Assembly: GCA_040902705.1 (NCBI GenBank) | Contig: JBBDWT010000035.1 | Span: 1 to 44,630, forward strand | Source: DATBSK01 sp040902705 | GTDB lineage: Bacteria > Actinomycetota > Acidimicrobiia > IMCC26256 > PALSA-555 | Reading direction: 5' to 3' | Length of the DNA: 44,630 bases | Part shown: one piece after another, positions 37,155 through 44,008 of the stretch | How positions within the stretch are numbered: the first letter of the stretch is position 1 | Layout of the letters: each line of letters begins with the position of its first letter | Notes under the pieces: model-generated | The model's input: the letters and a program-made list of their open reading frames with translations, nothing else | The model's database searches: none | Told to the model about the DNA's origin: nothing | Translations under genes and position numbers: made by a program

Positions 37155-38342
37155 GTGGCACCGCTCGCCGACCACGACGTCGTCATCGTCTCAGCCGTCC
37201 GCTCGCCGCTCGGCAAGCGCAACGGGGGCCTCGCGACCGTCCATCCCGCCGATCTCCTCGGCGCGGTCCAGCGCGAGGCGGTGGACCGAGCCGGCGTGGC
37301 CCCCGAGGTGATCGGCCAGGTCGTCGGCGGCTGCGTCTCCCAGACCGGCGAGCAGACCTTCGACATCGCCCGCACTGCGTGGTTGGCCGCGGGCCTCCCG
37401 ATCGGTGTCGCCGCCACCACGGTCGACGCCCAGTGCGGCTCGTCGCAGCAGGCGACCAGCTTCGCCGCGGCACTCGTCAAGGGCGGGGTCGTCGACGCCG
37501 CGCTCGGCTGTGGCGTCGAGTCGATGAGTCGCGTGCCGCTCGGTGCGGCCGTCCAGGCCGGCCCGGGGCGGCCGATCCCCAAGAGCTACTTCGCGCAGTA
37601 CGAGTACGCGACGCAGTTCGAGGCGGCCGAGCGGATCGCCGACAAGTGGGGCATCACCCGCGGCGACTGCGACGAGCTCGGGTGCGAGTCGCAAGCGCGC
37701 GCCGCGACCGCGTGGCAGGAGGGTCGGTTCGAACGTGAGGTGCTCCCGATCGACGCGCCCGACCTCGACGACGACGGCAAGCCGACCGGCAGCACGCACC
37801 ACGTCGCCCGCGACGAAGGGCTCCGCGAGACGACCCTCGAAGGGCTGGCGAAGCTCAAGCCGGTGGCGCGCGACGACGGCGTGCACACCGCGGGGACGTC
37901 CTCGCAGATCACCGACGGTGCGGCAGCCGTCGTCCTGATGACGGCGGCACGCGCCAAGGAGCTCGGCGTCACGCCGAGGGCCCGGATCGTCGACCAGTGC
38001 CTCCTCGGCGTCGACCCGGTGATGATGCTCACCGGCCCGATCGACGCGACCCGCCGCATGCTCGACCGGACGGGGCTCACGATGAGCGACTTCGACACCG
38101 TCGAGATCAACGAGGCGTTCGCCTCCGTCGTGCTCGCGTGGGCGCGTGAGCTCGGGCCCGACATGGCGAAGGTCAACCCCAACGGCGGCGCGATCGCCAT
38201 CGGTCACCCAGTGGGCGCGACCGGCGCGCGCCTCGTGACCACGGCGCTCCACGAGCTCGAGCGCACCGACGGGACGTTCGCGCTCGTCACGATGTGCTGC
38301 GGGGGCGGGCTCGGCACCGGCACCGTGCTCGAGCGAGTATGA
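37155..38342 (+). CDS. Acetyl-CoA acyltransferase (thiolase)
   Basis: A 395-residue degradative-type thiolase, the last step of beta-oxidation. Nucleophile Cys94 (VDAQCGSSQQ), His351 (GHPVGATGAR) and Cys381 (MCCGGGLGTG) are all present, with EINEAFASVVLAW. DAQCGSSQQA, rather than the common NRxCxSG, resembles the actinobacterial FadA5-like and related subgroup, but no steroid genes are nearby. Start is GTG with an AGGAAACGG leader. Its TGA overlaps the next ATG (ATGA), so this is the first gene of a three-gene coupled operon. Confidence 0.93.
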   Translation: MAPLADHDVVIVSAVRSPLGKRNGGLATVHPADLLGAVQREAVDRAGVAPEVIGQVVGGCVSQTGEQTFDIARTAWLAAGLPIGVAATTVDAQCGSSQQATSFAAALVKGGVVDAALGCGVESMSRVPLGAAVQAGPGRPIPKSYFAQYEYATQFEAAERIADKWGITRGDCDELGCESQARAATAWQEGRFEREVLPIDAPDLDDDGKPTGSTHHVARDEGLRETTLEGLAKLKPVARDDGVHTAGTSSQITDGAAAVVLMTAARAKELGVTPRARIVDQCLLGVDPVMMLTGPIDATRRMLDRTGLTMSDFDTVEINEAFASVVLAWARELGPDMAKVNPNGGAIAIGHPVGATGARLVTTALHELERTDGTFALVTMCCGGGLGTGTVLERV

Positions 38343-39172
38343 CCACCCTCGGCGAGCGACTCGGCTACGCGCCCGACGCCAAGCTCCTCATCGTCAACTG
38401 CGACGACCTCGGCTCGTCGCGGGCGGCGAACGTCGCCGTGTACGACGCGCTCCGCAACGGCCTCGCCACCAGCGCGACGTTGATGGTGCCGTGCCCCTGG
38501 GCACGCGATGCCGCAGCGTCGTGGCGAGGCGAGGACGTCGGGGTGCACCTCACGCTCAACGCGGAGTGGGAGACGTACCGCTGGGGTCCGATCACCCGTT
38601 CGCCGAGCCTCCTCGACGGCGACGGCGGGTTCCCGCGCACCATCGAGGACACGTGGGACCACGCCGACGTCGAAGAGGTCCGGCGCGAGTGCCGCGCGCA
38701 GATCGAGCGCGCGATCCTCTGGGGCTTCGACGTGAGTCACATCGACAGCCACATGGGAACGTTGCAGCTCCGGCCCGAGTTCTTCGACGTGTACCTCGAG
38801 CTCGCCGTCGACTTCGGACTCCCGCTCCGCATGGGGTCGGCGGGCGGCGAGAAGCTCGTCGGCTTCCCGTACCGCGAGCTCGCCGAGGCCGAAGGCGTCG
38901 TGTTCACCGACCAGTTCGTCCTGTATTCGGGAGTCGGGGCCCGCCGGCACATCGAGCGAACGTTGTTCGACCTGCGGCCCGGCGTGACCGAGGTCTATCT
39001 CCACCCGGCGATGGACACCGACGAGCTGCGGGCGTCGCACCCGGACTGGGCGGGACGCGTCGAGGATCACGCCTTCCTCTGCAACGATCCGTCGCTCCCC
39101 GCCCTCATCGAGCGGGCGGGGGCGACGCTGATCGGCTACCGCGAGCTGCGCGCGCTGCAACGCGCGGCGTAG
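38339..39172 (+). CDS. YdjC/ChbG-like carbohydrate deacetylase
   Basis: A 277-residue protein of the YdjC (ChbG) family, metal-dependent deacetylases of small amino-sugar substrates. LLIVNCDDLGSSRAANVAVY gives the metal Asp22/Asp23, EDVGVHLTLN has His70, and GFDVSHIDSHMGTLQLRPEF has His134 and His138. The rest follows the TIM-barrel-like family layout. The ATG overlaps the thiolase stop by four bases and the stop overlaps the next GTG by one. That link with a thiolase is unusual for this family, so the substrate may not be a chitooligosaccharide. Confidence 0.85.
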   Translation: MTTLGERLGYAPDAKLLIVNCDDLGSSRAANVAVYDALRNGLATSATLMVPCPWARDAAASWRGEDVGVHLTLNAEWETYRWGPITRSPSLLDGDGGFPRTIEDTWDHADVEEVRRECRAQIERAILWGFDVSHIDSHMGTLQLRPEFFDVYLELAVDFGLPLRMGSAGGEKLVGFPYRELAEAEGVVFTDQFVLYSGVGARRHIERTLFDLRPGVTEVYLHPAMDTDELRASHPDWAGRVEDHAFLCNDPSLPALIERAGATLIGYRELRALQRAA

Positions 39173-39990
39173 TGGCACAGCAGCGTCTCGCGCCCGATGA
39201 GCTCGCTGCGCTCTGCGCGGCCGCGCTCCCCGACGAGCGCCTGACGGCCGACGATCTCCGGACCTCCTGCTTCGAGGCCGGCGGCGAGGTCGTCGGCGAC
39301 GCCGACGCGGCCTGCGCGTTCGTCGTCAAGGACTTCGGCGGCGTCAAGGTGGCGTGGCTCCTGCTCCTCGCGGTCGCGCCATCGGCGCAGCGGTGCGGAC
39401 GGGGCCGGGCCCTCGTCGACGACGTGCTCGCGCGATGCCGAGCGGAGGCCGTGACCGAGGTGCACACGGGCAACTGCGCACCCCGCTATGTATGGCCGGG
39501 GGTCGACCTCGCGAGCACGGCGGCGCTCGCCTTCTTCCAGGCTCTCGGCTTCGAGCCGTACGATCACGGCCTCAACATGCTGCTGTCGACGTCGTTCCGC
39601 GCCGATCTGCCCGCCGGCATCACGATCGAACGCGAGACCGGCGACGGCGCGGTGGAGCTCGCGCGTCGGGAGTTCCCGCACTGGGAGGACGAGATCGCGC
39701 GCGGCATCGAGCAGGGCACGACCTTCGCGGCGCGCGATGCCGACGGCGAGACCGTCGCGTTCGCCGCGCACTCCGTCAACCGGCACACCTGGATCGGGCC
39801 GATGGCGACCGACCCCGCACGTCGCCACCGGGGGATGGGGCACGCGATCCTCGCAGCGCTCGCCGAGGACATCGGACGCACCCACCACGTCGACGACGCG
39901 GAGATCGCGTGGGTCGCGCCCGTCCCCTTCTACGCAAAGGCGGGCGCGACCGCGCACCGTGCGTTCCGCATCCACCGTCTCCGGCTGTGA
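39172..39990 (+). CDS. Double-domain GNAT acetyltransferase
   Basis: A 272-residue protein with two GNAT domains. The first has VAWLLLLAVAPSAQRCGRGRALVDDVLARCR and AALAFFQALGFEPYDHGLN (in part), and the second WIGPMATDPARRHRGMGHAILAALAEDIG and WVAPVPFYAKAGATAHRAFRI. Both have an acetyl-CoA loop (QRCGRGRAL and RRHRGMGHAI). Tandem GNAT proteins include mycothiol synthase MshD, but length and order here do not show it to be MshD. The GTG shares one base with the deacetylase stop. Pairing a deacetylase with an acetyltransferase hints at an amino-sugar or acyl modification. Confidence 0.8.
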   Translation: MAQQRLAPDELAALCAAALPDERLTADDLRTSCFEAGGEVVGDADAACAFVVKDFGGVKVAWLLLLAVAPSAQRCGRGRALVDDVLARCRAEAVTEVHTGNCAPRYVWPGVDLASTAALAFFQALGFEPYDHGLNMLLSTSFRADLPAGITIERETGDGAVELARREFPHWEDEIARGIEQGTTFAARDADGETVAFAAHSVNRHTWIGPMATDPARRHRGMGHAILAALAEDIGRTHHVDDAEIAWVAPVPFYAKAGATAHRAFRIHRLRL

Positions 39991-40014
39991 CGCCAGAGCA
40001 CCCGGGGACGGGGC

Positions 40015-40401
40015 TCAGAACTCCGTGGCCTCGCGCACCTTCTCGCCCAGGGCCTGGTACTCGGGTGAGCTCGTGAGCGGGAGCAGCTGCATCAGCTTTC
40101 CCATGTTGCCGGTCACCTTGATGCGCCCCTGCATGAACGCGGCGTTCGCCTCGAGCTCACCCTTCGCGGTGGCGACGGAGTCGTCGTAGGTCATCGCCAT
40201 GGTGAAGTCGGCGTCGGCGATCTCGCCGAGCTGGCTCTCGAGCAGCTTGCCGCGCTCGAGCACCCAGTAGTACTTGATGTCACCATCGGGCCCGCCGCTG
40301 ACGACGTACTGCACCTTCGCCGACGCGCCGACGCGCTCGGGCTGGTCCTTGGCGAGCTCGCGCCCCTGGTCGAGCCATTCCTGCGTCAGGTACTTCGCCA
40401 C
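40015..40401 (-). CDS. SCP2 sterol-binding domain protein
   Basis: A 128-residue single SCP2 domain. KVQYVVSGGPDGDIKYYWVLERGKLLE and DADFTMAMTYDDSVATAKGELEANAAFMQGRIKVTGNMGKLMQLLP (seen in parts) are the typical C-terminal SCP2 motifs, notably FMQGRIKVTGNMGKL. The family carries acyl-CoAs, fatty acids or sterols, and fits the acyl-CoA theme of the region. The GTG start has a GGGGAGA ribosome site. It is 18 bases after mca on the same strand, so probably co-transcribed. Confidence 0.88.
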   Translation of the reverse strand: MAKYLTQEWLDQGRELAKDQPERVGASAKVQYVVSGGPDGDIKYYWVLERGKLLESQLGEIADADFTMAMTYDDSVATAKGELEANAAFMQGRIKVTGNMGKLMQLLPLTSSPEYQALGEKVREATEF

Positions 40402-40419
40402 GTTCGTCTCCCCTGCTCG

Positions 40420-41367
40420 TCATCCACCTGCTGCTCGGATCGTGCTCGGCTCCGGCCGGACGCCGGCGAACAGGTCGTCCTCGGTGTCGGGGGGCGGCAC
40501 CGGGCCGACGTTCGAACGGGCGAGGGCGTACTCGTCCCAGGGGAAGATCTCGCGAATCCTGTCGTCGGGGAGGCGCATCCAGTGGCCGTCGGGGTCGACC
40601 TGGGTCCGGTGAGCGAGGAGGGCGGCACGGCGGGCGTGGAGCCAGTCGCCGACGTCCACGAACGTGGTGAACCGGTCCTCGCGGTAGGGGAACCCGCGCT
40701 CGAACCAGTGCGTGTACGGGCTCTCCTCGCCGCGGCGGATGTGCTCGTCGTGGAGCGCCTGGACCCGACGGCGCGAGAACCCCGTGTAGTACAGCTTCGA
40801 CGGCGTCCACGGCTCGCCCGCGTCGAGGAACGCGTCGGGATCACCGGCGGCCGCGAACGCGGGCAGGGAGATCTCGTGCACCCGGATGTGATCGGGATGC
40901 GGGTAGAACTGTCGGTCCTCGGCGTAGGTGACGATCACCTGCGGCCGTTCGGACCGGATGATCGCGACCAGCCGGCCGACGGCTTCGTCGAGCGGCGCGT
41001 TCGCGAAGTTGTCGGGTCGGTGGTTCACATCGGTGTCGGGCATCCCCGAGTCGTGGTAGCCGAGCAGCCGGACGGCGTCGTACCCGATCGCCTCGGCACT
41101 CGCGTCGAGCTCACGCATCCGGACGCCGGTGAGGTCAGCGCGCACCTCGGGCGTGTCCATCGCGGGATTGAGGATGTCGCCTGCCTCCCCACCCGTGCAG
41201 CAGACGAGCACGGTGTGGACACCCTCGTGGTGGTAACGAGCGATCGTCGCGCTGCCCTTCGATGCCTCGTCGTCGGGATGCGCGTGCACCGTCAGCACGC
41301 ACAGCGGGTTGCCGTCACGATCGACGGGACGCTGATCGACGGCGCGCACGCGTTCGGGGGTTGCCAT
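40420..41367 (-). CDS. mca: Mycothiol S-conjugate amidase
   Basis: A 315-residue PIG-L family zinc amidase. HAHPDDEASKGSATIARYHHEG is the Mca signature with the zinc His/Asp, and RQFYPHPDHIRVHEISLPAF has the third zinc His (HPDH). LLGYHDSGMPD and VNHRPDNFANAPLDEAV are also Mca-typical. Mca cleaves mycothiol-toxin conjugates to a mercapturic acid and glucosaminyl-inositol, a marker of mycothiol-producing actinobacteria. MshB is the close alternative but the segments fit Mca better. A TAACGT hexamer lies eight bases upstream, facing the hydrolase promoter. Confidence 0.92.
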   Translation of the reverse strand: MATPERVRAVDQRPVDRDGNPLCVLTVHAHPDDEASKGSATIARYHHEGVHTVLVCCTGGEAGDILNPAMDTPEVRADLTGVRMRELDASAEAIGYDAVRLLGYHDSGMPDTDVNHRPDNFANAPLDEAVGRLVAIIRSERPQVIVTYAEDRQFYPHPDHIRVHEISLPAFAAAGDPDAFLDAGEPWTPSKLYYTGFSRRRVQALHDEHIRRGEESPYTHWFERGFPYREDRFTTFVDVGDWLHARRAALLAHRTQVDPDGHWMRLPDDRIREIFPWDEYALARSNVGPVPPPDTEDDLFAGVRPEPSTIRAAGG

Positions 41368-41375
41368 CACGCACG

Positions 41376-41381
41376 ACGTTA
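41376..41381 (-). promoter_or_regulatory. -10 element TAACGT for mca
   Basis: TAACGT on the minus strand lies eight bases before the ATG at 41367 and 20 bases from the opposed -10 at 41402-41407. Confidence 0.5.
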
Positions 41382-41401
41382 TCGGCCCGGCGCGGCACCG
41401 A

Positions 41402-41407
41402 TACAGT
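41402..41407 (+). promoter_or_regulatory. -10 element TACAGT, leaderless promoter of the hydrolase
   Basis: TACAGT lies six bases before the GTG at 41414. Confidence 0.55.
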
Positions 41408-41413
41408 CGACGG

Positions 41414-42943
41414 GTGCCGCGCCTCGACCGTCTCCGCTCGGCCATCGCGTGCATGGCAGCCGCGCTCGCCGCCATGACGACCCTCGCCGGACCCGTCGGC
41501 GCGGCGGCGCCGGCCTCCGAGACCGCACGCGTGCCGCGGTCGGCATCGCCCCTCGAGTGGGAGCGCTGCGGGGGCGGGTTCCAATGCGCGACCCTCACCG
41601 TCCCGGGCGCCTACGCGGATCCCGGCGCCGGCGACGTCCCGATCGCGGTGACGCGCCGCCCGGCTGACGACCCCGACTCGCGCGTGGGATCCCTGGTCGT
41701 CAACTATGGCGGCCCGGGCGACGCGGGCACCGAGACCATCCGCTTCGCCGCCGACTCGATGCCGCCGGAGATCCGCCGCCGCTTCGACATCGTGTCGTTC
41801 GACCCGCGCGGCACCGGACGCTCGCGACCGGTCGACTGCGTCGACGACGAGACGTTCGAGCGGGCGTGGTCCGAGGACCCCACACCGAACGGGCTCGACG
41901 AGCTGCCTGACTTCTACGACGGCACATCGTCCGGCGTCGATCTCGTCGCCGAGTGCATCGCCAACCACGGCGACTGGCTCGCGCGCGTCGGCACGCGCAA
42001 TGTCGCACGCGATCTCGACCGCTTGCGCGAAGCGCTCGGCGACCCCAAGCTCAACTTCCTCGGCTACTCCTACGGCACGGTGATCGGTGCCGTCTACGCA
42101 CAGGAGTTCCCGCAGCGGATCCGGAGCATGGTGCTCGATTCGGCGGTCGACCTCTCGGCCAGCATGGCGAGGCAGCAGCTCGACAACGCGGCCGGGTTCG
42201 AGGCCGCGCTCGACGAGTTCCTCGCCGACTGTGCGCCCCGCAAGAGCTGCGCGTTCCGATCTGACGGCGATCCGATGCAGGCACTCGAAGAGCTGCGGGG
42301 CCGGTTCGAGTCGGGTTCGAAGATCGCGGGGAACGACGACCGCGAGGTGGGTGTGTCGGAGTTCTACACCGCGCTGCTCACGGCCCTGTACTCGCCCAGC
42401 GACTGGTCGTTCCTCGCGGACGCGCTCCACCGGGCGGCTGTCGACGACGACGGGTCGGGGCTGCAGATCCTCAGCGACATCTACGCGGGCCGGAGGGACG
42501 ACGGGACCTACACGAACCTCCAGGAGGTCATCGGCGTCGTCGTCTGCGACGATCAACCCGAGCCGGTCCCCTCGTTCGACGAGTTCCGCGCGAGCTACGC
42601 GGAGCTCACGCGCGACTACCCGTTCTTCGGCGCCGTGCTCGGCGGCTCTCCGCTGGGCTGCGACCCGCGCCTCCCGGCGCCCCACGCCGACGAGGTGCTC
42701 GGTGACGTCCAGGCTCCTGGCGCGCCGCCCGTGCTCGTGATCGGGACGACGAAGGACCCGGCGACGCCGTACGCGGGGGCACAAGACCTCCAGGACCGCA
42801 TCGCCGGGTCGCGGCTGGTCACGGTCGACGGCACCCGCCACGGGAGCTACGCGACGGGCAACACGTGCGTCGACGGGATCGTCGATCGGTACCTGATCGC
42901 GCTGAGGGTGCCGAAGACCGACCCCCGCTGCTCCAGCTCCTGA
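41414..42943 (+). CDS. Secreted alpha/beta hydrolase, tripeptidyl aminopeptidase-like (TAP)
   Basis: A 509-residue exported serine hydrolase. A signal peptide (residues 1-31, IACMAAALAAMTTLAGPVGAA) is followed by an alpha/beta hydrolase core with LVVNYGGPGDAGTE, RFDIVSFDPRGTGRS, nucleophile Ser219 (FLGYSYGTVIGAVYA), and the TAP C-terminal domain with VLVIGTTKDPATPYAGA (Asp) and VDGTRHGSYATGNTCVD (His). The family holds secreted tripeptidyl aminopeptidases and cell wall lipases/proteases in actinobacteria; substrate is not fixed. The GTG start is six bases after a -10 hexamer. Confidence 0.9.
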   Translation: MPRLDRLRSAIACMAAALAAMTTLAGPVGAAAPASETARVPRSASPLEWERCGGGFQCATLTVPGAYADPGAGDVPIAVTRRPADDPDSRVGSLVVNYGGPGDAGTETIRFAADSMPPEIRRRFDIVSFDPRGTGRSRPVDCVDDETFERAWSEDPTPNGLDELPDFYDGTSSGVDLVAECIANHGDWLARVGTRNVARDLDRLREALGDPKLNFLGYSYGTVIGAVYAQEFPQRIRSMVLDSAVDLSASMARQQLDNAAGFEAALDEFLADCAPRKSCAFRSDGDPMQALEELRGRFESGSKIAGNDDREVGVSEFYTALLTALYSPSDWSFLADALHRAAVDDDGSGLQILSDIYAGRRDDGTYTNLQEVIGVVVCDDQPEPVPSFDEFRASYAELTRDYPFFGAVLGGSPLGCDPRLPAPHADEVLGDVQAPGAPPVLVIGTTKDPATPYAGAQDLQDRIAGSRLVTVDGTRHGSYATGNTCVDGIVDRYLIALRVPKTDPRCSSS

Positions 42944-42954
42944 CCCGCGTCAGG
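42939..42954. terminator. Small hairpin at a convergent junction
   Basis: CCTGAC and GTCAGG (6 bp) enclose CCGC. The arms contain the stop codons of the hydrolase and of the cyclase. Confidence 0.35.
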
Positions 42955-44008
42955 ACGGCGCCGCGCCGATGGCGCACATGTCCACGCGTCCGATGTCGCG
43001 GACGCGGCGAGTGGACACCCGCCGGACCACGAACCGCGGGTCGTGCTCGAGCGCGGTCGCGAGGTCGGCGGGGGCGAGCACCGTCCCGGGCCGCGCCAGC
43101 TCGGTGAGCCGTGACGCGAGGTTGACGACCGGACCGAAGTAGTCGCCTTCGCGCGCCACCAGGTGCCCCGCCGCGATCCCGGCGCGGGTGTCGGGAAGCA
43201 GCTCGTCGCCGGTCGATCGCTCGGTCAGTGCGACGGCGATCGCCGCCGCCGCGACCTCGGTGTCGGTCACGAACATCACCTCGTCACCGATCGTCTTCAC
43301 GATCCGCCCCCCTCCGCTGACGACCGTGTCGTGCGCGATGTCGCCGAATCGGCGGAGGAGCTTCGCGAGCTCGTCATCATCGAGCTCTTCCGCGAGCGCC
43401 GTGTACCCGACGAGGTCGACAAACCCGACCGCTCCGCGCAGCGTCCCGGGCGCCTCCGGGTCGGCGCCCGCGAGTCGCCGCCACACCGCGGCGCGTAGCT
43501 GGATGCGGAAGACGTGGCTCACGAGCCGCTCGATGGAGTCGAAGTCGACCCGGTCCGCAAGCATCTCGGCGAGAACGTCGTCGCTCAGCTCGGCGTCGCG
43601 CGCGCGTCGGAACGACAGCGCGATGTCGTCGGTCACGGAGTCGGCGACCCGTGCGAGCGCCGAGCTCACGACGCGCGCCTGGCTCAGCGCGACATCGAGC
43701 GACCAGTCGATGACCAGCGGCCGCGTGAACGTGTCGATGAACGACCGCATCGTCTCGGCGTCCGACTCCGTGAACGCCGGGAGATCGTCGGGGAAGTCCG
43801 GGAAGCCGAGGGCCCGCCACACCGCCCGAGCCGTCTCGACATCGGTCCCACCGTGCTCGGCGAGCTCGGTCATCGTGTAGCGACGCGCTCCGGGCAGGAT
43901 CTCGCGATCGAGCACCAGCAGGGCCAGGTAGCGCCCCCGGGCAGCGTTCTCGATCTCGGCGTCCGAGGCGCCGCGGCGCCGCAGGAAACGCCGGAGCTGG
44001 CGCTTCAC
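42950..44008 (-). CDS. Class III adenylate/guanylate cyclase with Rv1264-like N-terminal domain
   Basis: A 352-residue cytosolic cyclase. The N-terminal domain (about 1-180) has RYTMTELAEHGGTDVETARAVWRALGFPDFP (in part), similar to the autoinhibitory, pH-sensing N-terminus of mycobacterial Rv1264. The catalytic domain (about 190-352) has metal Asp198 (GFVDLVGYTAL) and Asp242 with purine-selecting Lys238 (IVKTIGDEVMF), and Asn296/Arg300 (VVNLASRL). All six-residue-set members needed for one active site are seen, so a homodimeric adenylate cyclase is likely. GTG at 44008 overlaps the upstream dehydrogenase stop as GTGA, and was preferred over an ATG at 44032 within that gene. Confidence 0.88.
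   Translation of the reverse strand: MKRQLRRFLRRRGASDAEIENAARGRYLALLVLDREILPGARRYTMTELAEHGGTDVETARAVWRALGFPDFPDDLPAFTESDAETMRSFIDTFTRPLVIDWSLDVALSQARVVSSALARVADSVTDDIALSFRRARDAELSDDVLAEMLADRVDFDSIERLVSHVFRIQLRAAVWRRLAGADPEAPGTLRGAVGFVDLVGYTALAEELDDDELAKLLRRFGDIAHDTVVSGGGRIVKTIGDEVMFVTDTEVAAAAIAVALTERSTGDELLPDTRAGIAAGHLVAREGDYFGPVVNLASRLTELARPGTVLAPADLATALEHDPRFVVRRVSTRRVRDIGRVDMCAIGAAPS

Noticed and set aside
37155..38342. Part of a steroid-degradation cluster because the thiolase resembles FadA5
   Set aside because: No Kst, Hsa, Mce or other steroid genes are in the window, and the coupled neighbours are a deacetylase and GNAT.
39172..39990. Mycothiol synthase MshD because of the tandem GNAT layout near mca
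   Set aside because: Domain sequences and operon context do not show MshD-specific features. mca is on the opposite strand and not linked.
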